A DNA stretch of 20,739 nucleotides. It comes from Methanolobus sp. UBA474. Its GTDB lineage: Archaea; Halobacteriota; Methanosarcinia; Methanosarcinales; Methanosarcinaceae. The translations under genes were made by a program, and so were the position numbers. A model generated the notes under the pieces. That model was given only the letters and a program-made list of their open reading frames with translations. It searched no databases and had not been told where the DNA came from. Positions 14,462 to 20,739 of the stretch are shown here, piece by piece (within the stretch, counting starts at the first letter, position 1; each line of letters starts with the position of its first letter). The stretch lies in contig DANZ01000096.1 of the NCBI GenBank assembly GCA_002501695.1, forward strand, positions 1-20,739, in the 5' to 3' direction.

Positions 14462-15133
14462 ATGGAAGAAGCATGCACAATGCCGCTTATAGGCGACGAC
14501 GCACCGTCATTTACAGCAAAGACAACAATGGGAGAGATCAATTTCCCAAAAGACTACAAGGGCAAATGGGTAATCCTGTTCAGTCACCCGGCAGATTTCA
14601 CGCCGGTATGCACAACAGAGTTCATGACATTTGCAAGCATGCAAGGAGATTTCAAAGCACTGAACTGTGAACTTATCGGATTGTCCATTGACAGCATTTA
14701 TGCGCATATCGCATGGCTTCGTACCATCAAGGAGAAAATAGAATACAAGGGGATGAAGAATGTCGAGGTGACTTTCCCTGTCATTGAAGACCTCAAGATG
14801 ACCGTTGCAAAGAAATTCGGCATGCTCCAGCCAAGTGCTTCTGATACGCAGGCGGTGAGAGCAGTATTCTTCATGGACCCCAAGGCCAAGATAAGGGCCA
14901 TACTTTACTACCCGCTCTCAAACGGAAGGAACATGGACGAGGTCATGAGACTGCTTAAAGCCATGCAGAAGTCTGACGCGGAAGGTGTTGCAACACCGGC
15001 TAACTGGCAGCCGGGGGAAGATGTCATCATTCCGCCACCCGGATCATGCGGAGTCGCAAAGGAAAGAGTCGAGTCAAAGGATGCAAACACATACTGCCTT
15101 GACTGGTTCATGTGCTTCAGGAAACAATCCTGA
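14462..15133 (+). CDS. Peroxiredoxin, archaeal Prx6-type
   Basis: This 223-residue thiol peroxidase reduces hydrogen peroxide and alkyl peroxides. The peroxidatic Cys50 sits in SHPADFTPVCTTEF, with the active-site Pro43 and Thr47 pattern. The extended C-terminal domain carries Cys196 (PPPGSCG), Cys212 and Cys218 (YCLDWFMCF), comparable to the resolving cysteines of Aeropyrum peroxiredoxin (Cys207 and Cys213). An unusually strong ribosome site AAGGAGGAT at 14448-14456 lies inside the end of the regulator gene and fixes the ATG at 14462. The regulator stop is two bases upstream, so the pair is one operon, probably induced by peroxide. The C-terminus looks intact even though it abuts the decayed ferritin-like gene. 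Confidence 0.95.
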   Translation: MEEACTMPLIGDDAPSFTAKTTMGEINFPKDYKGKWVILFSHPADFTPVCTTEFMTFASMQGDFKALNCELIGLSIDSIYAHIAWLRTIKEKIEYKGMKNVEVTFPVIEDLKMTVAKKFGMLQPSASDTQAVRAVFFMDPKAKIRAILYYPLSNGRNMDEVMRLLKAMQKSDAEGVATPANWQPGEDVIIPPPGSCGVAKERVESKDANTYCLDWFMCFRKQS

Positions 15134-15363
15134 ATATCGTATCATTGAAAAAGACGCTCCGGTCGATCCTTTTCTATAGAGGGTCCTGGAGCAGAACATC
15201 AAAGGAGAACAGTGTGCGATCCAGACCTATAAATGCATATTGAACAAGGTAAAGGACAAAGACCCTGTGACCTACAATATGGTGCTCCAGATACTGACAG
15301 ACGAAATAGAGCACGAAGACGACCTTCAGGCAGTTCTCGAATACATCGAGCTTCTGCAGTAAA
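15131..15363 (+). pseudogene. Ferritin/Dps-like gene remnant with in-frame TAG
   Basis: Directly after the peroxiredoxin stop, one frame reads EYRIIEKDAPVDPFL, then TAG (15177-15179), then RVLEQNIKGEQCAIQTYKCI and on to LTDEIEHEDDLQAVLEYIELLQ and TAA at 15361-15363. This matches the C-terminal helices of a ferritin-like or Dps-like diiron protein, with the metal-ligand pattern EQxxKGEQ and DEIEHEDD. The N-terminal half, roughly 90-100 residues with the first pair of metal ligands, is absent, and no start codon or ribosome site suits it. I read it as a gene whose 5' half was deleted. The TAG could be a nonsense mutation or, if the host makes pyrrolysine, a readable codon. Loss of the N-terminus makes a functional product unlikely. 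Confidence 0.7.
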
Positions 15364-15370
15364 TATAAAA

Positions 15371-15443
15371 AAGCCGGAGTGGGCTTATCCACACATCTCT
15401 GCTCACAGCTTTTGTCTGTGAGTTGGGATGTGAATTCCTTTTT
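15371..15443 (+). terminator. Hairpins and T-run closing the peroxide cluster
   Basis: A short stem AAGCC/GGCTT (15371-15375 with 15382-15386) is followed by a perfect seven-pair hairpin, CTCACAG at 15402-15408 with CTGTGAG at 15416-15422, and a T-run at 15439-15443. The combination is suited to ending transcription before topA. The rest of the gap to 15636 holds only the topA promoter. Confidence 0.45.
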
Positions 15444-15593
15444 ATTACACTTTTCGCATCATATCCGGGGATATTTTACTTATCCCTACCTTTGTTTGCG
15501 ATAAGTATATTTAGCAGAATGATTTTTATGTTTAAAATTGAGAAACCGCTCAAAACAAAAACTTTTTTGCGGTGTTTTCCGGCTTGAACAACG

Positions 15594-15604
15594 TTTTATA
15601 ATTC
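15594..15604 (+). promoter_or_regulatory. Candidate TATA box of topA
   Basis: TTTTATAATTC lies 33-43 bases upstream of the topA ATG, giving a predicted leader of about 15 bases that still contains the GGAG ribosome site. Confidence 0.4.
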
Positions 15605-15636
15605 ATTCATTTCATTTGAGGGACTTTGGAGATAAT

Positions 15637-17862
15637 ATGCATCTCATCATAGCAGAGAAACATATAGCGGCAAAAAGGATAGCAAGCATCCTTACTCAGG
15701 ACAGAACGAAGCAGGTGAGGGTCAGTGGGGTCGATACCTATGAATCCGGTACCGGAGAGGACAGAATGGTGTTCATCGGGCTGAGCGGGCATATCGTAAA
15801 GCTGGATTTCCCCAAGGCATACAACAACTGGCAAAAGGTAGAGGCAAAAGAACTGGTAGATGCCCAGGTCATAACCACATCCACACAGGTAAAGATAGTG
15901 TCTGCACTCAAAAAGCTGGGTAAAGAGGCTACAAAGGCCACCATAGCCACTGACTACGACAGAGAGGGAGAACTTATCGGTGTGGAGGCTGTGGATATAC
16001 TGAAGAGCATCAATCCCGACATACAGTTTGACAGGGTCCATTACAGTGCTATCACACCCAAGGAGATACATGATGCTTTTGAAAATCCCAGCGGAATAGA
16101 CTTCAACCTTGCATATGCGGGCCACTCAAGGCAGGTCATCGACCTTGTGTGGGGTGCTTCCCTCACACGTTATATATCCCTGGCTGCCGGGCGCCTGGGT
16201 AACATGTTCCTTTCTGTGGGCAGGGTGCAGTCACCTACGCTTGCCCTTATAGTAGAGCGCGAAAAAGAGAGGGATGCTTTTGTATCCAGGAAATACTGGG
16301 AGCTTTCCGCAAGCCTGCAGACAAAAAAGGGAGAGGTGTTCCAGGTCGAGCACAAGACCAGCCGGTTCTGGGAAAAAGAGCAGGTGGAGAATATCCTTAG
16401 AACACTTAAAGACAGTGCGACAGTCTCAGACATTACCACTTCCACCAAGACCGACAAACAGCCCACACCTTTCAATACCACGGAGTTCATCAGTGCAGCC
16501 AGTACCATGGGCTATACGGCCTCAAGTGCAATGAACATCGCCGAATCGCTCTATATGAACGGTTTTATCTCATATCCCAGGACTGACAATACGGTCTATC
16601 CTGAGAGCATCGACCTCAGGGAACAGATAGAGATATTCGCCAAAGGCCCTTTCAGGGAGTACGCTGAAAAGCTCCTTGAAAAGAAGGAGCTAGTGCCAAC
16701 AAGAGGCAAGAAGGAAACAACAGACCACCCTCCTATCTATCCCGCGTCCCTTGCAAAGAAGTCCGAGCTGAACGAACAGGAGTGGAAACTGTATGAACTG
16801 GTCGTCAGGCGCTTCTTTGCAACATTTGCAGAGCCTGCGGAGTGGGAAACTATCAGGGCACGGTTCGACATTACAGGAGAGGAGTTCAAAGCGAACGGCG
16901 CAAGGCTTGTGAACGCCGGATGGCGGTGGTACTATCCATACAATGCGCCCGAGGACAGGCTGCTCCCCGCACTTAACGAAGGAGACGAACTGGCAGTCCT
17001 GAACAAGGACGCCGCAGAAAAAGATACGCAACCCCCTGGAAGGTACGGGCAGGGCAGGCTTATCAAGATCATGGAAGAGCTTGGCCTTGGCACAAAGGCA
17101 ACCCGCCATGAGATCATCAGCAAGTTGTACTCCAGGGCATATATACACGGAAACCCCCTCCAGCCCACCAAGACAGCCTTTGCGGTGGTCGAATCGCTTG
17201 AGAGGTTCGCCCCCACCATATCAAAGCCAGATATGACAAGCAAGCTGGAAGAAGACATGGACAGGATAGCGGAAGGAAACATCCCTGAGGATGAAGTACT
17301 CAGAGAATCAAGGGATATGCTGTTCTCGGTCTTCAAAGACCTTGAGGAAAACAAGGAGAATATTAGCGAATCTTTACGCATCGGCCTGAGAGAGGACAAG
17401 ATAATTGGAATATGCCCGAAATGCGGCTCAAAGCTTATGGTCATGCGCTCAAAGAAAGGGTCCCGCTTCATTGGATGCGAAGGGTACCCGGAGTGTAATT
17501 TCTCACTGCCTCTGCCCCGCGGAGGGAAAGTGATAGTTACAGAGAAGACCTGCGACCAGCATAACCTTTACCACATCAGCATTATCAATTCAGGGAAAAG
17601 GCCATGGAACCTGGGATGCCCGCAGTGTAACTTCCTGGAGTGGCAGAAATCACAGGAAGAAGAGAAGAAGAATAACAACGGTAAGATAAAACCTAAAAAG
17701 ATAACCGACATATCAGGTATAGGGAAGGTTACCGCTGAGAAACTTACCGAGGCGGGAGTATCCGACGTCAAGGACCTGATCGGCATTGATCCGCTGGAGC
17801 TTTCAAAAACTACCAGCATCCCGGTGAAGAAGATCAGGAGCTGGCAGGATGCAATTGCCTGA
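15637..17862 (+). CDS. topA: DNA topoisomerase I (type IA, archaeal)
   Basis: The enzyme relaxes negative supercoils by passing strands through a transient 5'-phosphotyrosine break. The 741-residue product has an N-terminal Toprim domain with TDYDREGE at 105-112 (Asp106, Asp108, Glu110, Glu112), catalytic Tyr313 in GFISYPRTD, and the RYGQGRLIKIMEELGLGTKATR segment. Next come a zinc ribbon starting at Cys593 (CPKCG to CEGYPECNF), a second cysteine cluster (CDQH, CPQC) and a C-terminal helix-hairpin-helix region, ITDISGIGKVTAEKLTEAGV. It lacks a helicase domain, so it is not reverse gyrase. The ATG at 15637 has GGAG five bases upstream; an in-frame ATG at 15538 adds an unrelated leader. The nuclease gene follows after 19 bases, probably in the same transcript. 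Confidence 0.95.
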   Translation: MHLIIAEKHIAAKRIASILTQDRTKQVRVSGVDTYESGTGEDRMVFIGLSGHIVKLDFPKAYNNWQKVEAKELVDAQVITTSTQVKIVSALKKLGKEATKATIATDYDREGELIGVEAVDILKSINPDIQFDRVHYSAITPKEIHDAFENPSGIDFNLAYAGHSRQVIDLVWGASLTRYISLAAGRLGNMFLSVGRVQSPTLALIVEREKERDAFVSRKYWELSASLQTKKGEVFQVEHKTSRFWEKEQVENILRTLKDSATVSDITTSTKTDKQPTPFNTTEFISAASTMGYTASSAMNIAESLYMNGFISYPRTDNTVYPESIDLREQIEIFAKGPFREYAEKLLEKKELVPTRGKKETTDHPPIYPASLAKKSELNEQEWKLYELVVRRFFATFAEPAEWETIRARFDITGEEFKANGARLVNAGWRWYYPYNAPEDRLLPALNEGDELAVLNKDAAEKDTQPPGRYGQGRLIKIMEELGLGTKATRHEIISKLYSRAYIHGNPLQPTKTAFAVVESLERFAPTISKPDMTSKLEEDMDRIAEGNIPEDEVLRESRDMLFSVFKDLEENKENISESLRIGLREDKIIGICPKCGSKLMVMRSKKGSRFIGCEGYPECNFSLPLPRGGKVIVTEKTCDQHNLYHISIINSGKRPWNLGCPQCNFLEWQKSQEEEKKNNNGKIKPKKITDISGIGKVTAEKLTEAGVSDVKDLIGIDPLELSKTTSIPVKKIRSWQDAIA

Positions 17863-17881
17863 ACCTTGAAAGGTGATAGGA

Positions 17882-19120
17882 TTGAAACTGGAATTCAAAG
17901 GAGCATGCAGGGAAGTTGGACGCTCGGCCGTCCTGGTCGACGACAGGATAATGATGGATTACGGTATAAAGCCGGGGGAGGTCACCCAGTATCCTGTGAA
18001 CGGCGCACGGCCCGAGGCTGTGCTTGTTTCGCATGCACACCTTGACCATTCAGGAGCAGTCCCCAGTTTAATGGACATTGCACCTGATGTCTACATGACA
18101 CCCCTTACATTCGATCTTGCAGGCATGCTTGCGAGGGACACCCTGAGGATAACCGAAAGGAGCGGGGAAATAGCTGCATTTGACAGCACCGACCTTTCGA
18201 CGTTCGTTGAGAATACTCACCGTATCGAGCCTGGCCTGAAGTTCCACACCCACGGCTATAACGCGCAGTTTTATGATGCCGGGCATATACCGGGTGCTGC
18301 AGCCATCTATCTTGAGGACAAAAATGAAAAGAGCTTGTTCTATACCGGAGATATAAACACCATTGATACCAGGCTGGTATCCGGTGCCACAGAATTTCCG
18401 GATGCCGATGCGCTCATAATAGAGAGCACATATTTCGGTGAAGACCACCCACCCAGGAAAGAGATCGAGAAGGCTTTTATTGACTCGCTCATGGATACTA
18501 TCAACGTGGGAGGGAATGTGATAGTTCCCGCCTTTGCCATTGGAAGAACACAGGAGATACTAATGCTTCTGGACGCACACGGCATCAAGGCCTATGTTGA
18601 CGGGCTTGGAGTTTCCGCCTACAAGATAATGATAAAACATCCGGATGCCCTGCGCAACCCTGCGCATCTGCGAAGAGCTTTTAGCAATGCTATCATGGTG
18701 GACGGACCTAAAAGGGACAGGGTGCCGCTTGAATCCACCGTCATAGTAACGACCGCAGGAATGCTGAACGGCGGACCTGTGCTGCACTATCTTAAAAAGC
18801 TATACAAAGACCCAAAGTCAAAGATCCTGATAACAGGGTACCAGGTTGAGGGCACAAATGGCAGGATGGCCCTGGATAACGGCATAATCGATAATGATGG
18901 GGTTATTCAGCAACTCGGGATAAAGGTCGAGCAATATGACTTCTCGGCCCACTGCGGAGACAGGGAGCTCAAGCAGATAGTGAGGAATTTCAGTGACAGG
19001 GGTACAGAGCACGTGTTCACGATGCACGGAGAAGATACAGAAGGCTTTGCAGAATGGGTCAGGAACGAAACAGGATTGGATGCGCATGCACCCCAGCTGG
19101 GAGAAAGGTTCACTGTCTGA
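17882..19120 (+). CDS. Beta-CASP metallo-beta-lactamase ribonuclease, aCPSF2 type
   Basis: This RNA nuclease of about 412 residues has a metallo-beta-lactamase domain with a beta-CASP insert. Zinc ligands are visible in HAHLDH (His51, His53, Asp55, His56), DAGHIPG, TGDIN and the C-terminal FSAHC. IESTYF is beta-CASP motif A. There is no N-terminal KH region, so it fits the short aCPSF2 branch rather than aCPSF1, which ends archaeal transcripts; a role in RNA 5'- or 3'-processing is inferred. The start is TTG at 17882, because AAGGTGAT at 17870-17877 is at ideal spacing for it, while the in-frame GTG at 17873 lies within that site. It sits 19 bases after topA and its end overlaps the convergent TPR gene by 11 bases. 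Confidence 0.9.
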   Translation: MKLEFKGACREVGRSAVLVDDRIMMDYGIKPGEVTQYPVNGARPEAVLVSHAHLDHSGAVPSLMDIAPDVYMTPLTFDLAGMLARDTLRITERSGEIAAFDSTDLSTFVENTHRIEPGLKFHTHGYNAQFYDAGHIPGAAAIYLEDKNEKSLFYTGDINTIDTRLVSGATEFPDADALIIESTYFGEDHPPRKEIEKAFIDSLMDTINVGGNVIVPAFAIGRTQEILMLLDAHGIKAYVDGLGVSAYKIMIKHPDALRNPAHLRRAFSNAIMVDGPKRDRVPLESTVIVTTAGMLNGGPVLHYLKKLYKDPKSKILITGYQVEGTNGRMALDNGIIDNDGVIQQLGIKVEQYDFSAHCGDRELKQIVRNFSDRGTEHVFTMHGEDTEGFAEWVRNETGLDAHAPQLGERFTV

Positions 19121-19757
19121 AGGTCTGAGTCTGTGCCTGGACTGCCAGGCCATTCTTAATTTTAGCTTCTTCTATCGCGAGTCTCATATTCTCAACAGCA
19201 TCTAAATGCTCGGGATCTATCGAAAGGACCTTTAAGAAGCATTCAGCAGCATTCTCGTACATACCAAGGTCAAGATAAGCCATACCTTTTTTATTCCACA
19301 CGATAGCAAACTTGCAGTCGAGCTCTATATCCTTGTGGACCTTGCTGTAACAGTCTATAGCCTCGTTGTGCCTTCCAGTATACATGAAGACATCACCTTT
19401 GTTGATCCACGCGTTATCGTTACGTGAGTCAATTGCCAGGATCATGTTATAGCATCTGATCGCCTCCTGGAACTTTCCAAGGTTAAAATAGGCGACTCCC
19501 ATATTGTACCATACGTCAGTGTCTTTCCTGTTGAGCCCTATGGACCTTTCGAAACAGTCCACCGATTCCTGATACATGCCCATGAAAGTATAGGCAATAC
19601 CTTTATTGTTCCATATAAGAGCAATAGCCTCATCACTCCAGAGAACAGGGTCCCTTGTATCACACTCAAGTATGAGGTTAAAATACTCTATTTTGTCTTC
19701 CGGCTCCTCTGCATCAAAGGCCAGCTTGAACCATTCTTCCGGCGTATCGTTCTCCAT
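19110..19757 (-). CDS. Tetratricopeptide repeat protein
   Basis: This 215-residue protein is made mostly of TPR units, a helical scaffold for protein contacts. Four clear repeats begin at the segments NNKGIAYTFMGMYQESVDCF, VWYNMGVAYFNLGKFQEAIR, AWINKGDVFMYTGRHNEAID and VWNKKGMAYLDLGMYENAAE, preceded by a degenerate one in EEWFKLAFDAEEPEDKIEYF. No signal peptide or membrane segment is visible, so it is probably cytoplasmic. AGGAGG about ten bases before the ATG at 19757 supports the start. Such proteins are common in methanogens and the partner cannot be told. The 3' end overlaps the nuclease gene on the other strand. Confidence 0.88.
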   Translation of the reverse strand: MENDTPEEWFKLAFDAEEPEDKIEYFNLILECDTRDPVLWSDEAIALIWNNKGIAYTFMGMYQESVDCFERSIGLNRKDTDVWYNMGVAYFNLGKFQEAIRCYNMILAIDSRNDNAWINKGDVFMYTGRHNEAIDCYSKVHKDIELDCKFAIVWNKKGMAYLDLGMYENAAECFLKVLSIDPEHLDAVENMRLAIEEAKIKNGLAVQAQTQTFRQ

Positions 19758-19800
19758 CCCGCAATCGCCTCCTGAGATAAGGATAAGGGGATACAGATAT

Positions 19801-19818
19801 GCAATATCAGTATATTGC
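19801..19818. promoter_or_regulatory. Inverted repeat upstream of the TPR gene
   Basis: GCAATAT at 19801-19807 is repeated inversely as ATATTGC at 19812-19818 with a four-base spacer. A TATA-like run, TTAATAAATAATG on the minus strand near 19850-19862, lies upstream of it relative to the TPR gene, so the repeat would fall just after the transcription start and could be an operator. The rest of 19758-19973 shows no gene. Confidence 0.3.
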
Positions 19819-19973
19819 TATCATTCCAATTTTGTTAATGCACATCTACATTATTTATTAACTTATCGAATCTTTTCGGCAGTTTTATACAAACTTACTA
19901 ATGAGCCAGGGAGGAGGCATTTGATATAGGCCGGAAATGGCTAACATAGCACTATAAATGTCCCATACACAGT

Positions 19974-20504
19974 TCATTGAAGTACCTTCACAGACTTCCT
20001 TATATCATCCACATGCATGATCTGATCGGCATCAATACCCACAAGACACATCCCTTTTTTATCCATGGCCCATATCCTGTATTTACCGCTGAGGTCCGCA
20101 GGTATATCTTCCGAAGGGAGGTTATTCATGTTCATGCAGCAGGATATCTGGCCTGCATAACTATCGGGGTTCAATTCCATTATACTGACAGCCTGCCTTA
20201 GGAAGAAAAGAAGCTCATTAACATCCTCCCTGTCCCATTGCCTCACCTTTGAGAAAATGACGGGCAGCAGGGTTGCGGCCACACCTGTATTTGCCAGTAT
20301 CTTATTTGAAAGGCACAATGAAGCATTCTCATATTTTACTTCGTCATCAGGTCCCCGAAAACAATATATACCCTCATCGACTAGTTTTGACAGGTCCGGA
20401 GGGCATACAGATCCGGAGATAGCCTTTTCAATGTCAGCCACATCGAAACCGTAAACTGTAGCGATTTTTTTAATTGCTTTCTGTATTAATAAGCCGGTAT
20501 CCAT
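19974..20504 (-). CDS. Protein of unknown function downstream of a MobA-like gene
   Basis: I do not recognise this 176-residue protein. It is soluble-looking, without signal peptide or long hydrophobic helix. The N-terminal 30 residues form a likely amphipathic helix pair (LIQKAIKKIATVYGFDVADIEKAI). The middle holds VRQWDREDVNELLFFLRQAVSIM, and the C-terminus ends with KYRIWAMDKKGMCLVGIDADQIMHVDD. Cysteines at SVCPPD, IYCFRG, SLCLSN and SCCMN could bind metal but are not spaced as a classic motif. A strong ribosome site, GAGGTGATCC, fixes the ATG at 20504. The MobA-like gene ends 20 bases upstream, so the two are probably co-transcribed, hinting at molybdenum or tungsten cofactor use, though this is only context. 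Confidence 0.75.
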   Translation of the reverse strand: MDTGLLIQKAIKKIATVYGFDVADIEKAISGSVCPPDLSKLVDEGIYCFRGPDDEVKYENASLCLSNKILANTGVAATLLPVIFSKVRQWDREDVNELLFFLRQAVSIMELNPDSYAGQISCCMNMNNLPSEDIPADLSGKYRIWAMDKKGMCLVGIDADQIMHVDDIRKSVKVLQ

Positions 20505-20524
20505 TGGATCACCTCGATCGAGTG

Positions 20525-20739
20525 CTAAGATCGGTTATTTTTTAGTCTATCCAGGTCTTGCGGAGTGTTTATGTTAATAAATGTCATTAGTTCTTTATCT
20601 ATATCATTCATATCCCCGGCCTCAGGGAACAGCACATCATCCATTTTCATTACAGGAGACATGACGAACCTGTCACCCTCGCGTAGTGACCTCTCCATGG
20701 CATACAGCATAGGAACCCTCTTATATACAGCATGTAAAG
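20525..20739 (-). CDS. mobA: MobA-like molybdenum cofactor nucleotidyltransferase, C-terminal part
   Basis: Only the last 70 or so residues are inside the window; the frame stays open to the right edge. The pattern LHAVYKRVPMLYAMERSLRE, a central VMKMDDVLFPE segment and the closing TFININTPQDLDRL match the C-terminus of MobA-type guanylyltransferases, which join GMP to molybdopterin. In these proteins the N(I/V)NTPEDL motif lies near the end of the nucleotide-binding domain. The N-terminal LAGGxSxRMGxDK signature, needed to confirm MobA against related CofC or MobB-fused forms, is out of view. An ATG at 20710 is internal, because homologous sequence continues upstream of it. Confidence 0.72.
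   Translation of the reverse strand, partial: LHAVYKRVPMLYAMERSLREGDRFVMSPVMKMDDVLFPEAGDMNDIDKELMTFININTPQDLDRLKNNRS

Noticed and set aside
14985..15179. A 64-residue frame ending at the TAG of the ferritin-like remnant
   Set aside because: Its first two thirds are an out-of-frame reading of peroxiredoxin; only the final 15 residues or so are ferritin-like, so it is not a separate gene.
15177..15179. Claiming the TAG as a true pyrrolysine codon
   Set aside because: The gene has lost its N-terminal half and any start, so a plain nonsense mutation in a dead gene explains it as well; no pyl genes are in the window.
15538..15636. A 33-residue N-terminal extension of topoisomerase I
   Set aside because: The topoisomerase family begins at MHLIIAEKH, and the ribosome site GGAG at 15628-15631 serves the ATG at 15637; the extension contains the promoter.
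1..20739. CRISPR arrays, insertion sequences, prophage or integration sites
   Set aside because: No regularly spaced repeats, transposase, integrase, or terminal inverted repeats flanking a gene block were seen; the single tRNA is not followed by a repeated tRNA 3' end.

Overview
This window is a piece of a euryarchaeal chromosome, most likely a methanogen of the Methanosarcinales. The evidence is an archaeal DNA polymerase D large subunit, a two-subunit class I fumarase, an archaeal-type topoisomerase IA, a KH-less CPSF-type nuclease, a Tsr3/DUF367 rRNA-modification enzyme, TATA-like promoters and Shine-Dalgarno sites of the GGAGGTGATC type. TAG is almost absent as a stop codon, as expected where amber can encode pyrrolysine. 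The genus is inference.

Layout. 1-2375 (minus): DNA polymerase D large subunit, cut by the window edge before its catalytic region. 2602-2814 (minus): small winged-helix protein. 3081-4596 (plus): tRNA-Leu(CAA), then fumarase alpha and beta with overlapping stop and start. 4589-9312 (minus): four-gene Tad-like module in the order ParA/TadZ-like ATPase, TadA/CpaF-type motor ATPase and two GspF/TadC-type membrane platform proteins. It converges on fumarase and has no pilin in view. 9498-10494 (plus): tsr3 and a TIGR00725/LOG-like protein. 10534-11307 (minus): exonuclease III family. 11586-13841 (plus): APC-type transporter with two C-terminal universal stress protein domains. 14067-15363 (plus): peroxide-stress cluster of a PerR/Fur regulator without a normal start codon, a peroxiredoxin, and the broken C-terminal half of a ferritin-like gene with an in-frame TAG. 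15637-19120 (plus): topA followed by an aCPSF2-type nuclease. 19110-19757 (minus): TPR protein. 19974 to the end (minus): an unrecognised protein downstream of the C-terminus of a MobA-like nucleotidyltransferase.

Most of this is housekeeping: replication, DNA topology and repair, RNA processing, ribosome modification and central metabolism. The less ordinary parts are the Tad-like assembly module, whose TadZ-like ATPase lacks the P-loop lysine, and the redox cluster with its unusual start and decayed ferritin. I found no CRISPR array, insertion sequence or prophage. No clearly new system is proven here; the best candidates for follow-up are given in the findings.
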